Assembly: GCA_010909725.1 (NCBI GenBank) | Contig: JAACMV010000009.1 | Location: 1 to 15,000, forward strand | DNA: 15,000 bases | Direction of reading: 5' to 3' | Source of the DNA: Picochlorum sp. 'celeri' | Taxonomy: Eukaryota; Chlorophyta; Trebouxiophyceae | Shown: positions 1 through 9,554 of the stretch, one piece after another | Position numbering within the stretch: the first letter of the stretch is position 1 | Layout: each line of letters starts with the position of its first letter | Notes under the pieces: generated by a model | The model's input: only the letters and a program-made list of their open reading frames with translations | Told to the model about the DNA's origin: nothing | The model's database searches: none | Program-made: the position numbers and the translations under genes

Positions 1-198
1 GATGCGCGTGAGACTGCAGAAACTTGGGCACATGTTTCACATAGTGAAAAGGAGTGCTGCCTGGTACACTACCGCCCACACCGCCCTTGGAAGAGCCTGG
101 TCCTCCGCTCCTGGGAGGTGCAAACTCCTTGTCCTGACTCACCCCTCCCTCTCCGAACTGATCCTCAACGATATGAGTCTTCTTCCTTTCTTGCCCAT
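1..198 (-). CDS. Partial unidentified protein, 5' end of a gene leaving the left edge
   Basis: A minus-strand frame stays open from about position 193 to the left edge. It reads KKTHIVEDQFGEGG, then a Gly/Ser-rich stretch (PRSGGPGSSKGGVGG), then TPFHYVKHVPKFLQSHAH. An ATG at 198-196 (MGKK) lies one frame away, and a one-base gap in the AAAGG just after it would join the two, as seen repeatedly elsewhere in the window. Alternatively the exon begins at an AG acceptor near 200. The YV-x-x-x-P-x-FL pattern faintly recalls small DUF4604/KIAA1143-type proteins, but that is not enough for an assignment. It is divergent from the reticulon gene. Function unknown. Confidence 0.4.
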
Positions 199-402
199 CG
201 CTATGAATATAATTGATACAGATGTGTCGAAAATTGAGCACACAGATTGAAAGAGATGGGGTTGAATTGGTGCAAACAAATATCTAAATACAGAATGCTT
301 GAGGTGAGCAAAGGGTTTTCAATCCCTCGGTGCCCTTGTTGGCACCCCACACGCAGGCCTTGAACAATATATCAAATTTTTGAAACTAGTAACTCAAAAA
401 CA
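199..402. promoter_or_regulatory. Divergent intergenic region, presumed bidirectional promoter
   Basis: About 200 bp separate the leftward partial gene from the rightward reticulon ATG at 403. The stretch is A/T-richer than the flanking coding sequence and has no convincing ORF on either strand. No core promoter element could be assigned; the promoter role is inferred only from the divergent gene arrangement. Confidence 0.3.
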
Positions 403-1381
403 ATGTCAGTTGCCCCCACCCCAGGCCGCATTAAGCTGCCTGTCAAAGATCAACAGCGTATGTTCGATCGCGTTATTCCTCGCATTACAGAAACACTACA
501 ATAGTTATTCATATGTACATAAATGATATCTGTGCCTTTATATTTGACTGCAGTGGAGGATTTGCTCCTATGGAGGGATGTGAAGAAGACTGGAATCGTC
601 TTTGGAGGTGCGTGGGATTGATCTGGTTGCGTTTTATACCCATGAAGACCAGTTTTGCTAGGAGCATGGAATGAGACGGAGGCCTAGGCGCCTTGGATGG
701 ATTGAATGCGTTGAAACTGGCTGTTTCTGCCATGGGACTGATCTGCGAACGTGTTCTTGTTTGCAGCGGTTACTGCTGCATTTGTTTTGCTTTTTTGGGC
801 GAAGAATAGCTTTTTGAGCGTGGCTGCGTTGCTGATGAGTCTCACGGTTGGTGTGATGCTCGTGTGGAGTATCATTGGAGGGTTCATTCATAGGTGCGTG
901 GTCCTGGATTGACCGAATTTCTGGAATGGAGTGGAGTTTTCAATACTCATGGAGCTTTGTGTTGATGTAGACCCCCACCACCGATGCCTGCCTTTATGGT
1001 TGAAGGGATTCCAGAGGCAAAGATCAGGGCTGTGGTTGATAAGGCAACACCATATGTGAACAAAGGACTGCACTTCACACATCGTATTCTGAGTGGAAAG
1101 GATGTGCTGATGTCTATTGTTGTGAGTGCTGGATTGTTTTCTTGTCAAAGGTGCTTGCAACTGTGTCTCTGCTGGGGTTGGCATATGCATGTGTCGTCCT
1201 TGCATTTGCAGTGCCAAAGGTGTATGAGATGTACCATGACCAGATTGATAATGTGATTGATATTGCTCGCCAGAAGGTGACGTTTATCCATGATGCGTAC
1301 TTGTCAAAGTTGCTCAAGATGATTCCAAGTGCGCAGACTGTGACACCTGCAGAGTCATCATCGGCAAGAAAGGAAGATTGA
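403..1381 (+). CDS. Reticulon-like ER membrane protein (five exons)
   Basis: Exons 403-457, 554-607, 767-893, 971-1121 and 1151-1381 join in frame to 205 aa. All introns are GT-AG (96, 159, 77 and 29 nt). The protein opens with a short polar segment, then the reticulon-domain signature DLLLWRDVKKTGIVFG (about residues 20-36). A long hydrophobic hairpin follows (VTAAFVLLFW... to ...VWSIIGGF, about 38-77), then a hydrophilic linker, a second hydrophobic stretch (VLMSIVVLATVSLLGL...AFAVPKVYE, about 120-153), the conserved YEMYHDQID motif and a charged tail. Family knowledge: reticulons wedge into and curve tubular ER membrane. No frameshift is needed. It converges on SEN2 with 83 bp between stop codons. 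Start chosen because it is the first ATG in frame with the signature through the first splice. Confidence 0.87.
1122..1150 (+). other. 29-nt spliceosomal intron of the reticulon-like gene
   Basis: GTGAGT donor and CAAAG acceptor. Removing exactly these 29 nt joins MSIV to VLATVSLLGL within the conserved second hydrophobic segment and restores the frame (29 = 2 mod 3). The other introns in this gene are 77-159 nt, so this one is unusually short. Confidence 0.7.
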
Positions 1382-1464
1382 TTTGATACACTACCGGATC
1401 TGTAACATACATATAGTGCATTAATATATAAATAGGTAGGGTAGGGTCATACTAGTTGAATAGA

Positions 1465-2335
1465 CTACTGGGTTCTTTCAGGAACCCATCGTCTGACGAG
1501 GTATTCGGAGAGAGATACCCTGTCAATACATGTGTGGTCTTTGTAGCCAATGTGCTGCGCAGGATCGTGGATATGTACAACAAGAAGCCTTTTGCCTACT
1601 TGCCCCGTCAATCTATTGGTAATTTGAAGGTCGTGCCATGACATGGGGGGTCGACCGTCTACCATGCCCGGTGTTTGAATCACCACAGAATAGTCAGAGT
1701 GTGCTAGAGCAGGGTGCTTCTGATAGAGCACAAAATCCACCCCATACTGTAGCCCAGTCCGCGCGATCCATCCCTGTAGCATCAAACATAATAATAGGAT
1801 ACGTCATGCTATTCTCTCTTTCTCTCCCTCTCTTGGGCTGAAGGAAAGCCTGACACCAAAAAAAAAAACTCACCTTGCTCCTAAAGTGATGGTAACAGAT
1901 GTAGAGTATGGGGAAATCAGAGCGCCCCTGAGCCATGTACTCCCATATCTGTTTCGTGTCCAGAATTTGTGAGGGCTGCCTGGAGGTGATATCAACTTTG
2001 CACAGGTCCAAAACTTTCAGAGCATAGTGCATGAAAAATGCCTCGTCCAGGCTCAATCTGACAGTATTTCTACAAGTCTCTGGTAATTCTACATCAATGC
2101 TACTCATTACATCTCTAATATACGCTGTCATTCCATGTCCGCCGTCCAAGTTTCCGAAACATGCATAATCCAGTTGTTTTACAACGTCGTCACTGACGCA
2201 GATCCAGACCGCAGCGTCCATCAAGATTCCTTTTAGACATGATTCTCGTAAATATTCGTAGATTTTCAACCTATCGTTTTGGATATCGTGTCTATGGCGC
2301 TTTTTATGCCTTGGTCGACGGAACCCAACTTCCAT
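1465..2335 (-). CDS. SEN2: tRNA-splicing endonuclease catalytic subunit SEN2
   Basis: Two exons (2335-1874 and 1773-1465) around a 100-nt GT-AG intron (1873-1774) give 256 aa, similar to compact plant SEN2 proteins. Family role: the Y/H/K active-site subunit of the TSEN complex, which cuts the 5' exon-intron junction of pre-tRNA. Seen here: a basic N terminus (EVGFRRPRHKKRHRH), a CFG motif, LSLDEAFFMHYAL before the nuclease fold, YHHFRSK spliced to GWIARTGLQYGVDFVLY, then AHSDYSVV, SWHDLQITNRLTGQVGKRLL and the terminal RRWVPER. The expected triad is Y171, H179 and K215 with family-typical spacing. The intron carries a pyrimidine-rich microsatellite. The frame continues upstream without a stop into transportin-3 (see findings). 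The start is the first ATG giving a normal SEN2 N terminus. Confidence 0.92.
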
Positions 2336-2423
2336 GGTGAACGAGAAGGGCAATGCAACGCCCTCAGATGTGTAAATATTGATAATCCTTTGGTAATAAA
2401 CTCTGCATGACGGTTTGTTGGAT

Positions 2424-5400
2424 TTATGGTGGCGTCTGCAGATCTCTGAGAGTTCAAAGACTGCATCCATAAGCTGCTGCTCATCGTCTTCTTGAATTTC
2501 GTCAGACAGATTGACTGGCACGTGGCAAAACCGCTGTCTTGCTGTTTCCGGAAGGGCTGGTAAAGGAATGAGTGAGATCGATGCGTTGAACCAATGGAGC
2601 TGTCTTGAGACGACTTCAGCAGGGCGTACAAGACGTCCACCATGTTGTAATTCTGGATGGCGGAAGGGCCCCAACCCCTCCAGCAAGTGCCAGTTGCGTG
2701 AGAGGCCGCCTCCATATGGGTAAAACGTTCATTTCCAATGCTTGACCTGCTGTGCACACATTTTCGATGCGTTTCTGGATTCTAAAAGGCGCACAAGGAA
2801 GGCTGACACGCTCGTACATGCTTCCTTGTGCTGTATCAGCAAGGCATTTCGACTTGTTGGAACCATACTTGATACAGCTCCTGGGTCATCATCAGGCGAG
2901 GGGCATAGCTCAAACCTCTACCAGCGAGTAAAAACAGGTCATCCGTTAGTTCTGGATACGATGTAACCGCTTGAAGGGAAGTCAACATGGAGCAAGAGCT
3001 GACAAGCATTCTGTGCAGCATTGGCTTGATGTAGCCATCCTGAGCAGGGTCATGTCCGAATGCCTTGACCAATTCGCTAGCGACATAAAGATAGCAGGAA
3101 TGCTTGGTTTGCTCAAATCTTTGTGTCAGAGACTCAGACAAGGATGGCAAAGACCTATATGTTGCTTGCTTTGCACTCCGAACAGCATATCGTGGGACCC
3201 TGCAAATTTTCTCCGAGGCCATTGCATCCGCTGCAAACACAGACAATGCCACATTTATCCACGGCATGATTTTCTCCAACGTAATTGCCACGTCCTCTGG
3301 GTCATCAATGGTCTTTAAAATTGTTGTCACTCTCTCAAAGAGAGGCAGGACCATCAGCAACTGACTCTGATCACGTGTCACATATTGAGGGTTTTCTAAG
3401 CGGATCTAAAATCACCTGTATCGGATGAACGACTGAGTCAATCATTTGCTGCACAGTGGATCTCTTCAGGTCCTGAGGCATGGACGACACCACAAATGTC
3501 ACAGCTTCGAGAACGCTTTCCACCTCCTCCTCATCCAAAAAGTTTGCTTCTCGTGCCTGTGAAATATCCCCCTGGTTTTGCACCTGACGATATAACTCTA
3601 ATAATAACGGTACTGAGTCAGACAAAAGTGTTGCACAGCTCTCGCAAATGTTCCGCAGGGACAAAGCGCACGCAGAACTTGTATGCTCGTTTCCAAGGCC
3701 TGCAAGGGCACCAGATATCCATGAATACCAGAGACACAAAAGAAACATCTCAGATTATATATCGTACCTTTTATCATCAATTGCACCGATGTGGACACTA
3801 AAGGGCGTACTCTTTCGTTAGCATTCGCTGCTTCTGCCATCCACTCGGCATAGGAGCCCAACAAGACTGCAACCGAGTAATCCAGATGGGGAAACGACGG
3901 GAGGGACGGTAATGCAGAAAACAGGGACACAAGCGTCGTTGGATCACGCACACTCGATGCAGCCTTATGAATAGATCTCAGGGAGTATAAACAAGCCTCT
4001 GCTTTCCTCCAGTCGAACGTTCCTCCGGCCCGGACATTGGAGCTCAACTCTGACAATGGAGCTGTCAACACAGACATGCAGGCATCTGCCCCCAAGACAT
4101 CCGTAGAATCTAACAACAGATCCCCAACCACCATCCTGTTATATTTAAAGTCATTCTTTTCATCCCTGTGCCAGCCATCCCAATCAACCGGATACTCGAT
4201 CCTCCTGCTCAAAATCTCTACCAAACGCTTGAATGACGGACAGAAAGCATCCAACCGCCGTTGGGCCTCTTGCTCCGGCAAAGCTGGCCCCTCCCACTTT
4301 AATGAATGCGGCTTTTTTCCCTGAAGATAATATATAGCTCAATCGATGCCAAAAGTTGAAAGAGACTGAGCACACTTCCATGTCAGGATACCTGCAGACG
4401 TCCAGTAGAGCTTCCACGGGACCCATGACCTCTGGTGTTGCTTCAGAGATGAGATACGCATATGCTTCCCCCCACCTCCGCAAACAATCGAGCTATGGCC
4501 TTGGCTTCCTCCTCATAATTATCATGTAGTATGCCTTCGGGGGACGCTGTCCCTGTCTGCTCCTCAACAGCCTGTTGAATGCATATGTGGAACCTGGGCA
4601 ACAGCCCCATTACCTGTGACACAATGGCTTGCACCAACTGAGCCATTTCAGGCTTTGGTCTCCCCCGGAGCGAGGAGCAATAAATTATCTCTACGACTGC
4701 ATCTACTGCGGAGAAGAACGAATCCTCCTTCTTCAAGGCCTCCAAGGCCACATACACCAGCTTGCATTCCATCACTACAGACGGTGCAACCTTGTTCCCA
4801 ACCAGCAGCAGCCATGCAGCGAAAGCCTCTAATACCTGGTCAGCCGTCTTTCCTCCAGCTTTATCTGAAACTATGCATAACAAATTCAGAGCTTGGGGAA
4901 GGGAATGCTGCAATTCATCTTCAATCTGCCGTCGCCTTTCTGGCACAATAGATGGCTGATACGATCCTGCCTCTTGTGGCAGAACAGTCAGAATTTCGAG
5001 CAAAATGTGCCGTGCGCTCTCATCCGTGTACGCCCCAGACAACAACTTTTGCCCTATCCACGTCACAAAGTCTCCACCAGCCCACTCACCCGAGGGAATA
5101 TGCATTGCCAATGCTGCAACAGCGAGACACAACTGCGTCCTGACAGCCCCTGGGCCCTTGGCATGTATTGACAGCAGTCCCAGAACATCGTCAGGCAATT
5201 TACGACCAATAGTATGCCCTAATTCTTCAAAGTCGCGTAAAATTTTGGTCCGTAAGGTCTGAGCAGCGAAATAAAACGTCTCGAGTTCGCCTTGAGCATC
5301 GCCAAGCACCTCATAACACACCGCCCACCCTCCCTCCGATCGCTGCCATTCTTCCAACCAATAATTTGCTTTCCTTTGAGCTTCTTTATTGGTATCGTGA

Positions 5401-5441
5401 TACAGTGTATACACTGCTGATTTGAGATCGGTTGAAGACAT
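2424..5441 (-). CDS. TNPO3: Transportin-3/Mtr10-type importin-beta, with several frame breaks
   Basis: A HEAT-repeat nuclear import receptor, about 980 aa when the frame is followed (human TNPO3 is 923). Family role: imports SR proteins; yeast Mtr10 is also needed for tRNA return to the nucleus. Seen: N terminus with LYHDTN...A...WLEEWQRS and FYFAAQTLRTKI (importin-N region), then SVSFNFWHRLS, SLRNICESCA, RYAVRSA, HSCYLYVASELV, PELTDDLFLLAGR and a C-terminal WFNASISLIP...AVFELSEICRR. One 68-nt GT-AG intron (3767-3700) joins MIKG to LGNEHTSSA. Frame breaks: one extra base at 4468-4473 (C6 on +), 4288-4291, 3392-3395 and about 2843-2853; missing or doubled bases near 2656-2672 and 2591-2615. 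The stop is uncertain: the nearest (2424) needs one more base shift, otherwise the frame enters SEN2. Start 5441 matches the family's N terminus. Confidence 0.88.
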
Positions 5442-5639
5442 GTGAGAACATCCAATTTAGCAGTCTATCATGCCACTATGGCCATCCAAACACATGATGT
5501 ATCGCTCTTTAAGAATGTAATAATTTACTTTGATTGAATTGAATCGAAAAAGGAGGGGGTTGAAACGCAGTACGCATGGCATCCATGCCATATTTAAACA
5601 CAAAAAATAGTGCACCCTATCCCTCCATGTGGTGCAGGG
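5442..5639. promoter_or_regulatory. Divergent intergenic region between TNPO3 and ICT1 genes
   Basis: A roughly 200-bp spacer between two outward-facing start codons. It is A/T-rich (for example TTGAATTGAATCGAAAAAGG around 5534-5553) with TATTTAAACA at 5591-5600, some 40-50 bp before the chosen ICT1 ATG, a possible TATA-like element. A bidirectional promoter is inferred from the layout only. Confidence 0.35.
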
Positions 5640-6478
5640 ATGTACCGCTGCTACAATTTCATAATACAGACATTGACAATGTTTGGTCGAATGAGCACGA
5701 CGCTGTGTCATCGAACCACGGTGTTCCGACGAGCAAGCACACCTTGTTTCCAGAGGAATCGTTGCTCTTGGACCATTGTACCACGGAGTGTCGGATCAGG
5801 ATCGAATACTTCAAACGTAGATGGATCAAAGCCAAGGAAGATACCCCCTGTGAAGAGGATCACGAGAGGTGAGGTTGTATGACCTTTTTTTTTCTACCAG
5901 CAGTGGCAGTTTTGCTGCCAGTGTACAGGAGAGAGAGAGAGTGTGTGTGACTTGATCTGATGGACAACGATGCAACAATGTTTTGTAGATGATGTGACGA
6001 TACAGTTTGCCCGAAGTTCTGGTGCCGGTGGGCAGAATGTGAACAAGGTGAATACCAAAGTTGATATGAGGCTCAATTTGACTGTGGACTGGTTGGATGA
6101 AGAGGTGGCTGATGCAGTTCGCAGGATGCAGAAGAAACGTATTAATAAAGATGGTGAACTAGTCATCATGTCCCAGCGGACGAGATCGCAACTGTGCGTT
6201 ATTCGTGATACATTCATGCATTCACTCCTACATGTGTGGTTGACTGATGTGTGGTTGACTCTTGTTGCAGAGGGAACATTGAAGACGCCCTAGAAAAGGT
6301 GCAAGAAATTTTAGATGATGCGCATCGGACGACGTTGCCGATTGAAGAAGACCCCGAGAAGAAGAAACAGATTGAAAAGCAGTTGCAAAAAGGTAACGAG
6401 GCCCGTTTGAAAAAGAAGCAGTTGAAAGGTGACAAGAAGAAGGAGAGGCGATCGGGTAAGAACATTAAAGATTGGTAA
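5640..6478 (+). CDS. ICT1-type peptidyl-tRNA hydrolase / organellar ribosome-rescue factor (GGQ)
   Basis: Exons 5640-5868, 5989-6193 and 6271-6478, with GT-AG introns of 120 and 77 nt, join in frame to 213 aa (human ICT1/MRPL58 is 206). The core DDVTIQFARSSGAGGQNVNK carries the GGQ tripeptide at residues 90-92 (nt 6027-6035), which triggers peptidyl-tRNA hydrolysis on stalled ribosomes. Then KVNTKVDMRLNL, KKRINKDGELVI, RTRSQ-LGNIEDALEKVQEI and a Lys-rich C-terminal tail (EARLKKKQLKGDKKKERR) of the kind that enters the mRNA channel in this family. The first about 75 residues are Arg/Ser/Thr-rich with few acidic residues, resembling an organelle presequence; mitochondrion versus plastid cannot be decided. 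The start is tentative, since downstream ATGs at 5676 and 5688 are also possible. No frameshift. Its stop lies 1 bp from the stop of the convergent HAD gene. Confidence 0.88.
5869..5988 (+). other. ICT1-gene intron 1 with GA/GT microsatellite
   Basis: A 120-nt GTGAGG...GTAG intron. It contains a T9 pyrimidine run (about 5885-5893), several unused CAG sites and a (GA)n(GT)n microsatellite around 5929-5948. The acceptor at 5988 is the one that yields KRITR-DDVTIQF, the expected start of the release-factor domain. Confidence 0.7.
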
Positions 6479-6479
6479 T

Positions 6480-7157
6480 TTAGAAAGTCAGACCTTTTGA
6501 TTTCAATCTCGCTCGAGTGGCAGCATTCTTGAAGTGAATTGCCTGGAGTCCAGCATCCATCGCTGCTGCAATGTTGGGGTCTCTATCGTCTACAAACAAC
6601 AAATCCCTCGGATTCTTCTTCGGGAATGTTTGATCACCGCATTCAAAACTCTCTGCCTTGGCTTTCTCTTGCCTTTTAGCGGCCCTTCACAACTCACGTA
6701 TGTCCATTGAAGATACTTGCTCAGCTGTAATTTTTCCTCAATGTACTGGTACCACACAGGATAATTTGAGAATGCGCGTATTTCGTACCCAGATGCATTC
6801 AACCTGCATAATATATCCTCGATGCCGTCGATGTATTTCGTACGAATCCCGCATCATGTGCACTAATCCATCCTTGTCAACAACTCTCCCATCCTTGAAA
6901 AGTTGGCAATCAGCTCATCCTCTGAAATCTCGCCGTGCTCAAACCGAACCCACATATCGGGATGTTTTTGTTTCCAACAACTGCACATATGCGATGGGTC
7001 AACGAAGGGCATCATTTGAACTGGACAATGGATACAATACCTCTTCAAAGGCAAGGCCAAAATGCGCGGGCATGCGCTCATAGAACGGGTCCCGCACTAT
7101 AGTATCCATGATATCGAACAATAACAATGGATCTCGATGCTGCTGTGGCGCGGACAT
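6480..7157 (-). CDS. HAD-superfamily phosphatase, FMN hydrolase 1-like, with frame breaks
   Basis: Two exons (7157-7041 and 6980-6480) around a 60-nt GT-AG intron (7040-6981), about 205 aa. HAD motifs are all readable: motif I FDIMDT (D15, D18), motif II AFSNYP, motif III lysine in LKGKRKP, and motif IV LLFVDDRDPNIAAAMDAG. The order and wording (DIMDTIVRDPFY, SGYEIRAFSNYPVWY, IHFKNA) closely match plant plastid FMN hydrolases, which dephosphorylate FMN to riboflavin; substrate is inferred from this resemblance. Frame breaks: an extra A near 6964-6975, a missing base near 6898-6901, an extra A at 6836-6838, and a one-base deficit near 6656-6661 before the last 60 residues. An in-frame ATG at 7220 would add 21 residues. 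The stop (6482-6480) faces the ICT1 stop at 6478. Confidence 0.82.
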
Positions 7158-7496
7158 GGTCGCCCGTGCCTCTGAACGTGGTGGGTGTGACTCTGAGACA
7201 ACAAGGTGCGGTGGACCCATCCGTGATTTCTCGAGGACAGGAATCTCGGGATGCCATATCACTCACACATTATCATGACATTAATAATTCAGCTCTGCTG
7301 TGGGCTACACAGTCTTCCTGTCCAAGGCATTGTCACAAGGGTGCCCGTAAATAAAATTTCTTCTCGGTATCGGGTGAGAAGAACCCTGGCATTTCGCTTT
7401 CTAGAACAAAGAATCGTATTCAATAAAAATTACTGATATATACGTATGACTCTATGAGTGTACATTGTCTGTTCTGAGTCATCGTACGTGTTTCGA
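7158..7496. promoter_or_regulatory. Divergent intergenic region between HAD and GID7 genes
   Basis: About 340 bp, or 275 bp if the HAD gene starts at 7220. The right half is A/T-rich with CAATAAAAATTACTGATATA around 7420-7439, some 60-80 bp before the GID7 ATG. No other gene, RNA or repeat is evident. A shared promoter is inferred from orientation only. Confidence 0.3.
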
Positions 7497-9268
7497 ATGG
7501 GTCAATCGCAGCAAGCAACGGGTCCGAGGGAGTACATTGGTCCCAGATGTATGATTGATAAAACCCAGTATATCCGATTGATTGAACAAGCTCTCGGGAA
7601 CCTGGGGTACGGAGATGTTGCTGCGGAGCTCGAACGTGTCTCGGTGCGTGTTGAGAAGAATGTGGGTGATTTGTATGCATATGCATGCGAATAATGTGTC
7701 TATATGCTTATTTCAGGGCGTAGAATGCAACCATTGGTAGCAAGGAGGTTCCGTGAGGCTGTTTTTGAAAGGTGACGTGTCTACAGCGCTGTCCCTCCTG
7801 GGTGAGTTGGGCAGCGACGCGAATAGCGTTGAGCAGGCGAGGGTATTGCTATTGTGCAATCATTATGCGTCTTTAGTGGAGAGTGGAGAGTCCCAAGCGG
7901 CATTGAAGTATCTTAGGGAACAGATTCAGCCGTTGGAGAGCCAGTTAGTTGCGAGGGATGGTCCTCGGCTTACCAATGCACCGCAGTCGTTGTCCTACCT
8001 TGCCGCCATGCTTCTCGATAGAAAGCTCTCATCCTTGTCCACCGAAGAGATTGAGGGATGACGTGAATGAGGAGAGGCAAGAGAGGCTTTTGTCTGATTT
8101 GGCAGAGGCTTCTATCGCCAGAGGTTCTCATGCCTGAGAACAGGTTGGGAAGTGTTGCTGGAGCAGGCTGTCACGTCGCAGATTGAAAAGTGCAGATATC
8201 ATAATACTCGAAATCCTAGGGTTTCGTTGATGACGGATTATAAAGCTGGTCCCGAGTGCCTTCCGACGGTGCCGTATCACAGGTTGTCTTTCCACACGGA
8301 TGAGGTGTGGGTGGTTCAATTTAGTCCCGATGGCAAGTTATGCTGAGCGCATCTAAAGATGGGTAGCGCTGTTTTATGGAATGTTCAAATATAGAATCTT
8401 GTGGCCCTCAGGGGGTCCTGTACAGTGGAAGTGCCCCATAACTATTGCTGCGTTTAGTCCATCTGGTGAGGAGGTACTACTTGGATCAGGAGATGGGAAA
8501 ATTCGTGTATTTGAAGTAAGCACTGCAAAGAAACTGATAGAGATACAAATAGGTAGTGTGACTGAAGGGATATCGGCCGCAATGTGGGCAAACGGTTCTT
8601 CAAGAATAGCTGTCACATGCAACAAAGAATTGCGTTTGATAAATATTGGTCCAGAGCAGGGGCAAAATGGAGAATGGCTGCTCGAGTATAGAACCCGACT
8701 GGATCAGCATGCATATGATACTGTCCTCAGTGCAGATGGTGGGACGTTTGTGTCAGTGGGTCAGGATAGGATGCTGCGATTTACGAGAATGTCTGACAAT
8801 AAGGTTGTCACTAGGGGCCCAGAGCCTACTGCTGTTACCTGTCTGTCAAGGTCACCAGATGGAAGATTTTTGGCATCAAACCTTTCAAATGGAGGCATAC
8901 ACGTCTGGCAGCTTGGAAACTTGGAGCCTATCTCAGACGACAGGAATCCATTGGCGGAGAACGAGGACCCATTGGACAAGCTGCCCCATGAGCCACTGTA
9001 CGTGCTCAAGGGTCTCAAACTGTCTCATCCAGGAAGATTTGTCATTCGCAGCTCTTTTGGTGGGGCAAATAATGCATTTGTGGGGACAGGGAGCGAATCT
9101 TCCCTAATACACATTTGGCACAGGGAGTCTTCTGCTCTTGTAGCCTCGGTAGAGGGCCACAGTGCCACTGTGAATGCAGTTGCATGGAACCCTCTGGACG
9201 ACCATATGCTCGCATCCGCCTCAGACGACCATGAGGTGATTATTTGGGTGTCGCAAAAGTCCGTTTGA
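7497..9268 (+). CDS. GID7/WDR26-type LisH-CTLH-WD40 subunit of the GID/CTLH E3 ligase, with clustered frame breaks
   Basis: Exon 1 (7497-7643) encodes a LisH motif (YIRLIEQALGNLGYGDVAAEL). A 73-nt GT-AG intron (7644-7716) follows, then exon 2 (7717-9268); about 565 aa in total, the usual WDR26 size. Order: LisH; CTLH/CRA (MQPLVARRFREAVF... STALSLLGELG ... ARVLLLCNHYASLVESG); a linker with PENRL...LLEQAVTSQIEKCRYHNTRN; then a WD40 propeller (DEVWVVQFSPDGK, ITIAAFSPSGEEVLLGSGDGKIRVFEV, CLSRSPDGRFLAS, SLIHIWHRES, HSATVNAVAWNP...ASASDDHEVIIW). Family role: substrate-recruiting or scaffold subunit of the ubiquitin ligase. About eight one-base breaks lie at 7721-7725, 7768-7772, 8055-8057, 8123-8124, 8147-8149, about 8337-8341, 8361-8364 and 8387-8389. 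The last 880 bp are clean. Start is the only ATG shortly before LisH. Confidence 0.88.
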
Positions 9269-9328
9269 CTTAATATCATTTACAGTAAATCTCGCACCGC
9301 CGCATGTAATAAACCAATCGCAAGACGA

Positions 9329-9338
9329 AGAGAGCGTT

Positions 9339-9343
<5 letters not shown>
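9329..9343. repeat. Outer LINE target-site duplication, left copy
   Basis: AGAGAGCGTTTCTTT, identical to 14723-14737. It directly precedes the T-run that is the LINE poly(A) tail read on the plus strand. The last three Ts could belong to either the duplication or the tail. Confidence 0.9.

Positions 9344-9372
<29 letters not shown>
9344..9372 (-). repeat. LINE poly(A) tail (poly-T on +)
   Basis: An uninterrupted T run that reaches back to 9341, immediately followed by GGTTCTGTA, the 3' terminus of the LINE. The same terminus occurs after the T run at 13813-13832. Confidence 0.9.
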
Positions 9373-9373
<1 letters not shown>

Positions 9374-9554
9374 GTTCTGTAAGCATACAAAGAAGTGAGA
9401 AAATCTCGACTGACACGGAGTTGGTCTGCTGCCTCAAATGCAGGTGGTCCTCCCAGCAGGGCTCCTGAATCAAGAGAACCTTGACCAGGTGGAGCTCTGC
9501 CACATGTGCATGAAGCCAACCATGCACAGGTGCCCAGATACCTGCCCAGGTGAT

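Noticed and set aside
2..250. Plus-strand 82-codon frame at the left edge.
   Set aside because: It is antisense to a minus-strand frame with more coding-like composition, and it resembles nothing recognisable.
3700..3767. Reading transportin-3 through this segment as coding, since it is open in frame.
   Set aside because: The retained 68 nt would lead to a frame missing SLRNICESCA. Splicing at GTACGA/TTGCAG gives the conserved sequence directly, with no indel.
7768..8170. Programmed +1 frameshifting at stop codons (Euplotes-like) as an explanation for the GID7 breaks.
   Set aside because: At several breaks the conserved protein requires the shift well before the stop codon, in homopolymers such as TTGGGAAG, and no shared slippery motif is present.
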